DNA of 64,000 bases from Oceanicola sp. D3 (GCF_006351965.1 NZ_CP040932.1:2480001-2544000); one strand, 5' to 3'; counted from the first letter of the stretch, positions 28,107 through 36,512 are shown. Translations and numbers: made by a program. The notes: a model not told the origin generated them from the letters alone.

Positions 28107-28700
28107 ATGTCGGTCGAAACGATGCATCTGCATGGCAATCTGATCGTGAACTACCTCAAGGCACGGCGACAGGTCTTCATCGTGTCGAAGGGTTGGCAAC
28201 TCTCCGAAACCCGGGGCATGGAGTTTGATCAATACGACACCCCCGAGGCACGGTGGATCGCCGTTCACGAGGATGGCGAGGTACTGGCCGGCATACGCAT
28301 CGCTCCCACCACGGCACAGTGCGGGCTACATTCTTACATGATCCGCGATGCGCAACTGGGGCTGCTCAAGGGGCTCCCACTCGATCCGCTTTTCGAGGAG
28401 GCGCCAGTGTCAGACCAGATCTGGGAGGCCACTCGCCTGTTCCTGCTCGATACGGTGCCTGCGCAACGACGCGCCGAGGTGCAGCGCCTGCTCATGTTGA
28501 AGATGGCAGAGGCGGCCCGTGCGGAAGGTGCCCACAGCGTTATCGGAATCGTTCCGGCGGTCTTCCAGCGCTGGCTGAAGAGGATCGGCATGGAGGCCGT
28601 GCCCATGGGGCCACGCTTCGAGCTCGATGGTGATCGCTCGCAGGCCGCAATGTTCAACGTCAGCATGGCCCCGCCCCCCCATTCACCTGAGGTCAACTGA
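28107..28700 (+). CDS. LuxI-family acyl-homoserine-lactone synthase
   Basis: A 197-residue autoinducer synthase that should make an acyl-homoserine lactone from S-adenosylmethionine and an acyl-ACP or acyl-CoA. Nearly all invariant LuxI residues are visible: R20/R21 and F24 in LKARRQVFI, W30, D41 and D44 in EFDQYD, R64 in GIRIAPT, E107 and R110 in WEATRLFL. The ATG at 28107 gives the normal LuxI N-terminus; an upstream start at 27909 or 27939 would add unrelated residues. No LuxR-type AHL receptor is encoded next to it. Its neighbours are histidine kinases and response regulators. Confidence 0.9.
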   Translation: MSVETMHLHGNLIVNYLKARRQVFIVSKGWQLSETRGMEFDQYDTPEARWIAVHEDGEVLAGIRIAPTTAQCGLHSYMIRDAQLGLLKGLPLDPLFEEAPVSDQIWEATRLFLLDTVPAQRRAEVQRLLMLKMAEAARAEGAHSVIGIVPAVFQRWLKRIGMEAVPMGPRFELDGDRSQAAMFNVSMAPPPHSPEVN

Positions 28701-28793
28701 GCTTACCGCTCGGTCATATCTATGCTATCGTTCCACCAAAGGTTTAGTGTGTGACTAGGAAGGTGCTTCAAAAACTACGGAAATATTGACTGG

Positions 28794-29198
28794 ATGACTG
28801 ATCCTGCAACGGCCCGCCCGCGCGTACTTCATGTGGACGATGACGACGACATTCGCGCAATTACACAGATTGCTCTGGCAGTGGTGGGTGAACTCGAGGT
28901 TCTTCAATGTTCCAGTGGGCTAGAGGCTCTGGAAGTCGCGCAGGAATTTTCCCCCGATATCCTTCTGCTGGATGTCATGATGCCCGACATCACGGGAGAA
29001 GAAACTCTCGCCGGGTTGCGCCAACTCGACGGTCTCGCTGATGTCCCGGTCATCTTCATGACGGCGAAGGCACATTCTGACGACGTAGAGCACTTGATGC
29101 AACTCGGCACGCAGCGTGTCATTGCAAAGCCCTTCGACCCGCTCACGCTAGCGTCGGAAGTGGTCGAGATCTGGCAACAGAGCGCAAACGAGGCCTGA
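28794..29198 (+). CDS. Single-domain response regulator (CheY-like)
   Basis: A 134-residue stand-alone receiver. The acidic cluster is VDDDDD near residues 15-19, the phosphoacceptor D60 in LLLDVMMPD, the switch Thr in FMTAK, and Lys in IAKPFD. There is no output domain. It lies 93 bp after the AHL synthase on the same strand and may be cotranscribed. Its stop codon abuts the stop of the convergent response regulator gene with no spacer. It may serve as a phosphate sink or intermediate with the HPt protein. Confidence 0.92.
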   Translation: MTDPATARPRVLHVDDDDDIRAITQIALAVVGELEVLQCSSGLEALEVAQEFSPDILLLDVMMPDITGEETLAGLRQLDGLADVPVIFMTAKAHSDDVEHLMQLGTQRVIAKPFDPLTLASEVVEIWQQSANEA

Positions 29199-30257
29199 TC
29201 AGGCTTCGGGCGGCGTTGGCCTCGGGCGCCGGGTGCCCCCCAGGCGCGGTCGGCGTGGAACGATGATGCCATCGCGCCGCTTGGTCTGATCGATTTCCAG
29301 TTGCAGGCGACGCATCAGGCGCTCTTCGGTGGCGCGCGCAATGGCGGTGCGCAGGGTCTGCACGCATACCTTGCCCGGCTCCACCTTGGGCCGGCGCGTT
29401 CGGCTCATGGTCACGCGGATGTTCTGCGGCCCATTGCCGAAGACGTCGGTCTTCAGGTTCCAGAACTCCAGCCTGGTCACGTCGACCTCCAGATTGCGCC
29501 GGCCATTGCCCAGCACCACGCAGCCGAAAACACCGCTTCCGACGTAGGAGATGAAGTGCTGACTGGAGGCCAGTTTTGCGGAGATGTTGCCTGCAACTTC
29601 GGTCAGCAGCGCGTTGAACTGTTCGGCGGTGCTATTGCGATAGATGTCCTGAATACCCTCGATGCGCAGGGCGAAGACCTCGGTGGCGACAGTCGTCTTG
29701 GGCAAAAGCTCAAGCATTTGCTCAAGATCGCGATCGGGCATGCAGGCTGCCACGCCTTGGATGGTGAACCCCTCATCGAGCGACCTGCGCGCCAGCGTTT
29801 CCAGCCGGGACGCGAGCTGCGCGGCGGATCGCTCGAGGCCAACCGACCGTCGCATTTGCTCGGCCAGTAGACGGGCTGTGCGTATGCGGGCCCCCAGCTC
29901 GAGGCCGCGGATCGGCTTGGTCACATAGTCCGAGGCGCCCGCATCGAAAGCCCGTTCGATCGAAGCGTCATCAAGCTTGGCCGTGAGCATGAGGATCGGC
30001 GTTATGCGATAATCCGGCAGAGCCCGGACCTTGCCGCACAGCTCAATACCGTCGATACCGGGCATAGCGATATCGAGCAAAACGCAGTCGAAGGGCTGCT
30101 TGGCCTCTGTGATCTTTTGCATTGCGTCTTGCGCGTGGAGCGCAGTGTCCAGATCTTGATAGCCGGCTTCGGCGAGGACAGTCCGCAGCAGCTGCAAGAA
30201 GGTCTCGTCATCGTCGACTGCAAGTATCCGCAAATCTTGCTCCCTCATCTCGTCCAT
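29199..30257 (-). CDS. Response regulator: receiver plus degenerate GGDEF-like domain (paralogue 3)
   Basis: About 352 residues. The receiver has D62 in VLLDIAMPGIDG and K114 in TKPIRG. The C-terminal domain keeps FALRIEGIQDIY, LLTEVAGNISAKL and SYVGSGVFGCVV, so the GGDEF position is VGSGVF (239-244). It has a basic proline-rich tail (RRPRLGGTRRPRPTPPEA) absent from the other two paralogues. The ATG at 30257 follows GGGGATAAGG closely; ATG at 30248 is an alternative. It ends back-to-back with the CheY-like gene. Confidence 0.84.
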   Translation of the reverse strand: MDEMREQDLRILAVDDDETFLQLLRTVLAEAGYQDLDTALHAQDAMQKITEAKQPFDCVLLDIAMPGIDGIELCGKVRALPDYRITPILMLTAKLDDASIERAFDAGASDYVTKPIRGLELGARIRTARLLAEQMRRSVGLERSAAQLASRLETLARRSLDEGFTIQGVAACMPDRDLEQMLELLPKTTVATEVFALRIEGIQDIYRNSTAEQFNALLTEVAGNISAKLASSQHFISYVGSGVFGCVVLGNGRRNLEVDVTRLEFWNLKTDVFGNGPQNIRVTMSRTRRPKVEPGKVCVQTLRTAIARATEERLMRRLQLEIDQTKRRDGIIVPRRPRLGGTRRPRPTPPEA

Positions 30258-30865
30258 CCTTATCCCCAGCAAGCCCTCTGAAATGAAAAATCCCCCATTG
30301 CGCGTTGCGGCTGGGGTTCACTAACGCAAAAGTTGTATGAAGAATCTGTCATAAGTCTGGCTGGATTGAGCCCTTTCTCGGCGGGTTGCGTAGGGGAAGG
30401 CGGAGGTTGCGCACATCCAAGGCGCCAGCCCGAGCGATACACCCGTGGGGGCCCCCAGGTTTGGCACAGGATCAGGTCACCAGATTGGTGCGGTCATGAG
30501 GTCTTGAGACTACCGGCGCTCGGCCGTTCAGCAAAGCCGACGAAAAACGAGAAAATCCGGCCGCGACTGGATGGGGAGAAACGTTTCTCAAGGGGAAATG
30601 GCGGAGGATATGGGCCTGACGTCGAACCTTCTCTCGACCTTAAGCCGTCATTGTCGTTTGGGAGGGTCACGGTTCGACGCTCAGCCGATTGAAACGCGAC
30701 AGGTAGCGGAATTGATCAAGAGCGGCATCATCCCCATTTCGATTTTGCCTGCATTCGTGCCTCGGCCAGCGTCATGTATCTCGCATGCACGACACACCGA
30801 CAGCGCAAAGCCGCTAGCAGTGCCAAGAGTTAAACGCACGCTGCCAGGGCAATCATTTAGCGAAA
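30258..30865. other. Gene-poor stretch between signalling island and EPS cluster
   Basis: About 600 bp without a supportable gene. It holds the upstream region of the response regulator and the left copy of an ~87-bp repeat (30551-30636). The short frames here show no family similarity. Confidence 0.6.
30551..30636 (+). repeat. Direct repeat, left copy (tRNA-3'-end-like)
   Basis: The ~86-bp block starts GAAAATCCGGCCGC and ends near GTCGAACCTTCTC. It matches 44421-44509 in the same orientation over its full length by eye, with long identical runs GGATGGGGAGAA and TGGCGGAGG. Read on the minus strand, 30599-30628 has a T-loop-like TTCGA and ends CTCCGCCA as tRNA 3' ends do, but the T-stem does not pair. 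The two copies bracket the EPS cluster. Confidence 0.7.
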
Positions 30866-32128
30866 CTAAGCGCGGGCGTTGATGACTTCGCGTAGGTGCA
30901 CCCCGAGCAGCACGAGGCCCGGCCAAAGCATATAGGCTTCGATCTCGATGTTCTCGCCAAACGAGAGCAGCACCATCGTCATCAGGATACCAAGCGGCAG
31001 CCTCCCGCGCGGATGGCGCGCGGCGTCGATGAGCGCGAAACCCACGTGCCACGCAAGCGGCACCAGCAGCGCGAAGAACCCGACCAGCCCCTTCACGAAG
31101 AGCAGCCCGAACCACGTGTGGTGGCTGCCGATCGGCATGTATTCCACCGCGTGCGAGCCGGGATGCACGGTGCCGTGGCCAAACCAGGGAGCCTCGTTCT
31201 CCCAGCGTTCGCGGGCGATACGCTGGAGGGTTTCGCGCACCCGCGTGCTGTCGGCCCGCGCGCCTTTGAAGGCCGAGACGGCATCGGCCGCCAGCGTCAT
31301 CAGGGTGGTGCCGACGACTGCCAGCGAAGCGGTCAGCGCCGCCGTGACCTGCCACGCCCAGCCGCGCAGGATCAGTGGCAGCATCCGCGGGGCCACGGTG
31401 CAGGCCACCAGCCCCACCAGCCCCATGCGGGACTTGGAGGCGAGGATCATCAGCACCCCCGCCGCCACGCCCGCCGCCATCCACCGCCGGTCTTTCTCTT
31501 CGAGCGCGAAGAGCACCATGATAACCCCGAGCAGCGCTGCGAAGGGTGACCAAGGCGCATAGAACTGCCAACGCGGGGTCCAACTCGCCGGATCCCATGT
31601 GAAGAAGTACACGCTGAAATACTCCGGTCCCGGCCCGCCGATGGCCTTGAGCGGCGAGGTGAAGATGCGCTCGGGCAGGCCGATGTAGGGGGCGGCCAGC
31701 AGCACCGGCGCGAGCGCGAGGGTCCAGAGCCCGACCACGCATTGGCCCCGGATCAGAACCTCGCGGCGAATTTGCAGCACCGCCCCGGCCAGCGGAAACA
31801 GCGCCAGCAACGCCCAGCCTTTGGCCCAGCCGATGGAGCTCTTGATCGTTTGCTTCAGGCCGAGGCCCCAGTCGAGGTGGCCAATCCAGAGCGCCACCAG
31901 CATGACCGCCATGCCGGTGAACCACGCCCAGACAAGGGCGGGCACCGGCCCGGTCGGGCGCAAGTCGGCACGCATTGCCGGCCCGAGATAGAGCGCCAGC
32001 GCTGCCAGCCCGCCGAGCAGCCATGCCAGCACCGGCCCGACCACATAGAGCGCACCCACCGCGTAGAACGGCCAGGTCCAAACAAGCGTCTTGTAGACCA
32101 TCCGCTCGGGGCCGGTGAGCCCGGTCAT
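30866..32128 (-). CDS. O-antigen/EPS polymerase-like membrane protein (Wzy/WaaL family)
   Basis: A 420-residue inner-membrane protein with about ten hydrophobic segments. A large polar loop at roughly residues 280-330 contains WFGHGTVHPGSHAVEY and IGSHHTWFG, the pattern of Wzy_C/O-antigen ligase proteins. It should polymerise lipid-linked repeat units on the periplasmic side. Its ATG overlaps the stop of the co-polymerase gene by four bases, so polymerase and length regulator are coupled. Confidence 0.82.
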   Translation of the reverse strand: MTGLTGPERMVYKTLVWTWPFYAVGALYVVGPVLAWLLGGLAALALYLGPAMRADLRPTGPVPALVWAWFTGMAVMLVALWIGHLDWGLGLKQTIKSSIGWAKGWALLALFPLAGAVLQIRREVLIRGQCVVGLWTLALAPVLLAAPYIGLPERIFTSPLKAIGGPGPEYFSVYFFTWDPASWTPRWQFYAPWSPFAALLGVIMVLFALEEKDRRWMAAGVAAGVLMILASKSRMGLVGLVACTVAPRMLPLILRGWAWQVTAALTASLAVVGTTLMTLAADAVSAFKGARADSTRVRETLQRIARERWENEAPWFGHGTVHPGSHAVEYMPIGSHHTWFGLLFVKGLVGFFALLVPLAWHVGFALIDAARHPRGRLPLGILMTMVLLSFGENIEIEAYMLWPGLVLLGVHLREVINARA

Positions 32129-33576
32129 GCGCGCGCATCCGGGCCGGGTTCGGGCCGCGCCAGCAGGCGGCCGATCAGGGCCCCGCGCATCCAGCCCAGC
32201 AGCAGGCCCAGCAGCATCATGAAGGTCGCCGCCACCCCTGCGGCCAGAGCCAGCTTGCGGTTGGGGGATGAGGGGGTCTCGGGCAGCGAAGGGTTCTCCA
32301 GCACCTGCACCAGCGGGTAGGAGGCATAAACGTCAGACTTGGTCGACTGAGCCTTGGCGATGGCGCTTGCAAAGACCGCCTCGGCCACGGTGAAGTCGCG
32401 CTGCAGGTCCTGCAACCGGGCTGCGGGGGCGGCCAGCCGCTTCTGCTCGGCCAGCTCGCCCTCGAGCCGGGCCGAGAGCGTCTCGTGCTGCCGGGCCACG
32501 CCCGCGCGCTCCGCCTCCATCCGCACCAGCTGAGCCAGCAGCTCGGCGCGGGCGCCGTCGGGCGCGAGGTCGAGAGCGGCCAGATCGGCCTCGCCCAGCT
32601 CGGTCACAGTAATCGCACGGGCAAGAATCGCTCCCCGCGCCGAGGCATGGGCCGCACGGGCCACTTGCACCTTGGGGTGACCCTCGCCGTAGGCCGAGCG
32701 TGCCTCGGCCAGCGCCGCTGCATGGGTGGCGGCCTCTTCGGTGAGCGCGGTGAACTCGGCATCGGCGTAGAGCTTCAGCGTTGCCGCGGCGGCGCTTGCG
32801 GGCACACCCAGCGTGGCTTCGAGCGCGGTCACGCTCTGGATCTTCTCGCTCAACGTGGCCTCCACGTCACGCACCCGGCTCTGCAATTGGCGGGTTTCCT
32901 CTACCATCGCGTCATATTGGCCGGGCGAAATCAGACCGGTTTCGTCTTGCAGCGCGGCGATGTCCTCCCGGGTCGCGGCCACCGAGCTTCGATATTCGGA
33001 GATCGCGGCAAGGCCGCTGTCTTCGCGCGTGGCCATCTCGTCGGCGCGCAGCGCGTCGATCTCAGCGAAGAAGGCTGCGATCAGCGCATCGCCGCGCGCC
33101 TGCGCTGTTTCCGGGCTGCCGCCGGCCATCTCGACGTGGATCAGGCTGGTCTGGTCAACGAGGTTGATCCGCGGGGCGCCGAACTCGCGGCGGTTCATCC
33201 CCATCGCGCCCGCGGCGGCATCCACGATCCGGTCGGCCCCGATCAGGCGCTTGTAGGTCTCGGTCGGGCTGACCGCGTTGCTGGCGAAGGCGGAGTTGGC
33301 ATAAGAGGAGGCCTGCCCGATCCCGTTGAGGTTCATGGAGGCCGAGGCACCCGAGCCGGGGAGGATCAGCGAGGCCGTGGATTTGAAGGTGAGCGGCGCG
33401 GTCTTCAAATAGCCCGTGATCGGCGCCCAAATCAGCGCCCCACCCATCAGGGCGAAGGCAAGATAGCGCGGAAACCGCCCGAGATCTCCGATCCGCCCAC
33501 CCAAGAGAATGCGCTTGCCGGTAAGGCGGCGCTTGCGGGCCGGTCTGGTGGCGTGAAACGTGTCTTGCAGGGTCAT
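32125..33576 (-). CDS. Polysaccharide co-polymerase (Wzz/ExoP-type, no kinase domain)
   Basis: A 483-residue chain-length/export protein. It has an N-terminal membrane segment near residues 38-58, a long periplasmic region with coiled-coil character (residues ~150-420) and a C-terminal membrane segment (LALAAGVAATFMMLLGLLLG) after a proline-containing PSLPETPSSPNRK. It stops ~27 residues later, so the cytoplasmic tyrosine-kinase domain of Wzc/ExoP is missing. No separate kinase or Wzb phosphatase lies in the window. It is the first gene of a two-gene unit with the polymerase. A TATCC/GGRTA dyad lies ~94 bp upstream. Confidence 0.88.
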   Translation of the reverse strand: MTLQDTFHATRPARKRRLTGKRILLGGRIGDLGRFPRYLAFALMGGALIWAPITGYLKTAPLTFKSTASLILPGSGASASMNLNGIGQASSYANSAFASNAVSPTETYKRLIGADRIVDAAAGAMGMNRREFGAPRINLVDQTSLIHVEMAGGSPETAQARGDALIAAFFAEIDALRADEMATREDSGLAAISEYRSSVAATREDIAALQDETGLISPGQYDAMVEETRQLQSRVRDVEATLSEKIQSVTALEATLGVPASAAAATLKLYADAEFTALTEEAATHAAALAEARSAYGEGHPKVQVARAAHASARGAILARAITVTELGEADLAALDLAPDGARAELLAQLVRMEAERAGVARQHETLSARLEGELAEQKRLAAPAARLQDLQRDFTVAEAVFASAIAKAQSTKSDVYASYPLVQVLENPSLPETPSSPNRKLALAAGVAATFMMLLGLLLGWMRGALIGRLLARPEPGPDARA

Positions 33577-33669
33577 CAGGCTTCTCCTTCACGGCGGACC
33601 ATAGAGGGAGGGGCCGGGCACCGCCGCTGCGCGGGTGGGGAGGCCCGTGGGGTATCAGGGGGTGGAGGC

Positions 33670-33683
33670 TATCCGATGGGGTA
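33670..33683. promoter_or_regulatory. EPS dyad A (TATCC-N4-GGRTA)
   Basis: Reads TATCCGATGGGGTA, ~94 bp before the co-polymerase start. It matches 12 of 14 positions of the element at 39316 and resembles the one at 34937. It is a candidate shared operator of the EPS genes. Confidence 0.5.
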
Positions 33684-33734
33684 GGTTGCGGGGCCGTGCC
33701 TGCGGTCTGGGTGAGCGCGCCGCCGGATCAAGGT

Positions 33735-34154
33735 TCAACCGGGGAGCCCGTCGATCTTCTCGAGGGCGGCAAGGTCGTCGTCCCAATCCGCGCGATCGGC
33801 GAAGCAGATGTGCGCGTTGGGCTTCATTCCGATCAGGCCATCGAGTGACCCTGCCGGCACAACAACCATGCCATCGTCTGCATCTTCAAAGGGCAGCGCG
33901 GACCCGCACCTGGTGCAGAAGCATTTTGCGTGTCGCGACCCGGAAAGCCGGAAGCTCCTGACATTTGCCTCGCCCGACAGCCAGGTGATCCTGGCCGTCG
34001 AGAAGAACAGGTTTGCCGAATGGGCTGACCCGGTATCCTTGCGGCAGCGCGAGCAATGGCAAAGAAAGAAGGCTTCGAAAGCGCCGGATATGGAGAACGT
34101 CACATCGCCACACAGGCACTGCCCAATTGCGGGGTCGGTCATCGGGATATCCAT
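33735..34154 (-). CDS. GFA/CENP-V-family zinc protein
   Basis: About 139 residues with the GFA-type zinc cysteines: GQCLCGDV, CHCSRCRK and CFCTRCGS. This family includes glutathione-dependent formaldehyde-activating enzyme, but most members have unknown function. It is flanked by EPS genes and a response regulator and shows no obvious link to either. The start is ATG at 34154, or 34142 twelve bases later. Confidence 0.85.
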   Translation of the reverse strand: MDIPMTDPAIGQCLCGDVTFSISGAFEAFFLCHCSRCRKDTGSAHSANLFFSTARITWLSGEANVRSFRLSGSRHAKCFCTRCGSALPFEDADDGMVVVPAGSLDGLIGMKPNAHICFADRADWDDDLAALEKIDGLPG

Positions 34155-34228
34155 CAAAACTCAACCATCAAGCCGCCCGTAAGATATGGATTGACGGGCG
34201 GCCTGCCCGCGCATCCCCCACGGCCCCA

Positions 34229-34846
34229 TCAAAACAGCCCCGCCTCCCGCGCCATCAGCGCCGCCTGCGTGCGGTTGGAGGCCCCCAACTTTCTGTAGAG
34301 CGTTTTCATATGCAGCTTGATCGTGGGTTCGGTGATGTCGAGGTCGCGGGCGATTTCCTTGTTGGATTTGCCCTCGGTCAGCCCCTTCAGCACCTGCATC
34401 TCGCGCGGGGTGAGCTTTTCGGCCATCGGATGCGTAGAGGCGTCGTCGGCGGCGGTCATGAAGTCGATGGGGGCGTATTGTTCTCCCATCGCCATGAACT
34501 TGACGGCGTTGATCATCGACTTGGCCGGCAGGGTCTTGGGCACAAAGCCCGCCGCCCCCGCCTCAAGCGCCTTTTCGGCGATTTCCTTGGTGGCCTCGCC
34601 CGAAAGCAGCGCCACCCGCTGACCTGAACCGACCGCTAGCGTCGCCTTCAGCCCGTCGAGCCCGTTCATCCCCGGCATGTTCAGATCGAGCAGCACCAGG
34701 TCGAAGGGCGTGTCGGCCCCCTCGATCAGCTTGTGGGCAGCGGGCAGGTCCGGCGCGGTTTCGGTTTCGATGTCGCCCTGGCTCTGCAAGAACATCACAA
34801 GGGTATCGCGCAGAAGATCATGGTCATCGGCAATCAGAACGCGCAT
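34229..34846 (-). CDS. LuxR/FixJ-type response regulator in EPS cluster
   Basis: A 205-residue regulator. The receiver has D8/D9, phosphoacceptor D54 in VLLDLNMPGMNG and a lysine in FVPKTLP. The C-terminal GerE helix-turn-helix contains LTPREMQVLKGL and SNKEIARDLDITEPTIKLH. The ATG at 34846 follows GGGAGCC. There is no adjacent kinase; its partner could be encoded in the 19.7-30 kb island or elsewhere. It diverges from the glycosyltransferase fusion gene across a region containing dyad B, and it is the likely local controller of EPS synthesis. Confidence 0.92.
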   Translation of the reverse strand: MRVLIADDHDLLRDTLVMFLQSQGDIETETAPDLPAAHKLIEGADTPFDLVLLDLNMPGMNGLDGLKATLAVGSGQRVALLSGEATKEIAEKALEAGAAGFVPKTLPAKSMINAVKFMAMGEQYAPIDFMTAADDASTHPMAEKLTPREMQVLKGLTEGKSNKEIARDLDITEPTIKLHMKTLYRKLGASNRTQAALMAREAGLF

Positions 34847-34936
34847 CAAAGGCTCCCGGATTCCGCACTGGCAGAACGCTTTCACTCCTATCTAACCAGC
34901 TGGCGGACCGAAAGGCACGGAGAATTCGGCCAGCCG

Positions 34937-34953
34937 CTATCTCCTTCGGATAG
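34937..34953. promoter_or_regulatory. EPS dyad B
   Basis: CTATC and GATAG arms enclose TCCTTCG, containing TATC...GGATA. It lies ~92 bp before the LuxR-type regulator and ~127 bp before the divergent glycosyltransferase fusion. It is related to dyads A (33670) and C (39316) but has a shifted spacer. Confidence 0.4.
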
Positions 34954-35078
34954 GTTTCCGCGCCGCTGGTAGTGATCGGTTAACCAACGCGCCTCGCACC
35001 TCTCCTCCCGCTCCGTTGAGGCGTGTCGGGGCCAGCGGGCATGAAAGGGCAAGTTCCTGAACCAGAAGGGTTTGCCCC

Positions 35079-36458
35079 ATGAAAGCCGCCACGTTCGATA
35101 CCAACTTCACCGCCGTCACCCCGGCCCTGCCCACCACCCGCCTGCCCGCCCTCGGCCTCGATCTTGTCGATGCCACCGCCGCGCAGACGATCGCCACTCT
35201 GCTCGCCCCGGGCCGCCGCCGCGCCTTCTTCATGAACGCGCATTGCTGCAATCTGCACCGCCGTGACCGTGGCTACCGCGAGGCCGTGGCCTGCGCCGAC
35301 GTGCTTCTGCCCGACGGCATCGGGGTGGAGCTTGCTGGCCGGATGACCGGTCAGCGCCTGACCGCCAACCTCAACGGCACAGACCTCGTCCCCACGCTGC
35401 TCGAAAAGGCCGCCGCGCAGGGCAAGTCGGTTTATCTCTTCGGTGGCAAACCGGGCACCGCCGAGGCCGCCGCCGCCGCGCTGCAGGCCAAGATCCCCGC
35501 GCTCCGGGTTGCCGGTACGCGTGATGGCTACGATGGCGCGGCAGATGCCGAAGCCGTTATCGACGATGTCAACGCCTCTGGCGCCGATATTCTGCTTGTG
35601 GCGCTCGGCGTGCCGATGCAGGAAATCTGGCTGCACCGTCACGCGATGAGGCTTGATACGGCCCTCACCCTCGGTGTTGGTGCGCTCTTCGACTTTCTTG
35701 CTGGCAACGTGAGCCGCGCGCCGGGATGGGTGCGCAGAGCGAAGGCCGAATGGGTCTGGCGTCTGGCGCAGGAGCCGCGTCGCCTGGCCAAGCGCTACCT
35801 TGCGGGCAATGTCAGCTTTCTCGCCAATGCTGCCCTGCGGGCCTGGGGACCGGAGAGCGCTGCCGCCGCCCAACGCCGCTTCCTTGACGTGACCCTATCG
35901 CTCACCGCGCTGGTTCTGCTCGCCCCCCTGCTGGCAATCACTGCCTTCGCGATCAAAGCCGACAGCAAGGGGCCTGTCCTGTTTCGGCAAACCCGCGTGG
36001 GTCGGAACGGGCGCGAGTTTACCATGCTGAAGTTCCGCTCCATGAGCGTGGATGCCGAGGCCCGCCGCGATGCTCTGCTCGCCACCTCCGACCGTGAGGG
36101 CGTGTGTTTCAAGTCCAAGTCCGATCCGCGCATCACCCGCGTCGGCCGCTTCATCCGCCGGTTTTCCATCGACGAGCTGCCGCAAATCCTCAACGTGCTG
36201 AAGGGCGAGATGGCCATCGTTGGCCCGCGCCCTGCCCTGCCGACCGAAGTGGCCGCCTACCCGCCGCGCGCGCTGGGCCGCCTCGCCGTCAAGCCAGGCC
36301 TCACCGGTGTCTGGCAAGTCTCGGGCCGTGCCTCCGTCGGCTTCGACAAGATGGTCGAGATGGATCTCTCCTACGCCGCCTCGCGCACCCTGCTGCTCGA
36401 CCTCTCCCTCATCGCCCGCACCTTCGGCGCCGTGCTCGGCGGCCGGGGCGCCTACTGA
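35079..36458 (+). CDS. WecG/TagA/CpsF glycosyltransferase fused to a bacterial sugar (phosphoglycosyl) transferase
   Basis: A 459-residue two-enzyme protein. Residues ~20-245 are a GT26 (WecG/TagA/CpsF) domain with LLPDGIGVELAGR, NGTDL and FGGKPGTAEAAA. Residues ~265-459 are a WcaJ/ExoY-type phosphoglycosyl transferase: one hydrophobic segment (271-293), then GPVLFRQTRVG, TMLKFRSM, catalytic D365-E366 in SIDELPQILNVL, and VGPRPALP. The second half would load the first sugar phosphate onto undecaprenyl phosphate; the first half would add the next sugar. It starts ~230 bp from the divergent regulator and is followed by galU. Confidence 0.92.
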   Translation: MKAATFDTNFTAVTPALPTTRLPALGLDLVDATAAQTIATLLAPGRRRAFFMNAHCCNLHRRDRGYREAVACADVLLPDGIGVELAGRMTGQRLTANLNGTDLVPTLLEKAAAQGKSVYLFGGKPGTAEAAAAALQAKIPALRVAGTRDGYDGAADAEAVIDDVNASGADILLVALGVPMQEIWLHRHAMRLDTALTLGVGALFDFLAGNVSRAPGWVRRAKAEWVWRLAQEPRRLAKRYLAGNVSFLANAALRAWGPESAAAAQRRFLDVTLSLTALVLLAPLLAITAFAIKADSKGPVLFRQTRVGRNGREFTMLKFRSMSVDAEARRDALLATSDREGVCFKSKSDPRITRVGRFIRRFSIDELPQILNVLKGEMAIVGPRPALPTEVAAYPPRALGRLAVKPGLTGVWQVSGRASVGFDKMVEMDLSYAASRTLLLDLSLIARTFGAVLGGRGAY

Positions 36459-36512
36459 CCCCACCCCAGCCACCTCACACCACCCCATCTGCTCAATCAA
36501 AGGACCCCTGCC

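Noticed and set aside
30599-30628. tRNA gene suggested by TTCGA and CTCCGCCA on the minus strand (also 44470-44499)
   Set aside because: The T-stem does not pair and no acceptor, D or anticodon arms are found. It was kept only as a repeat.
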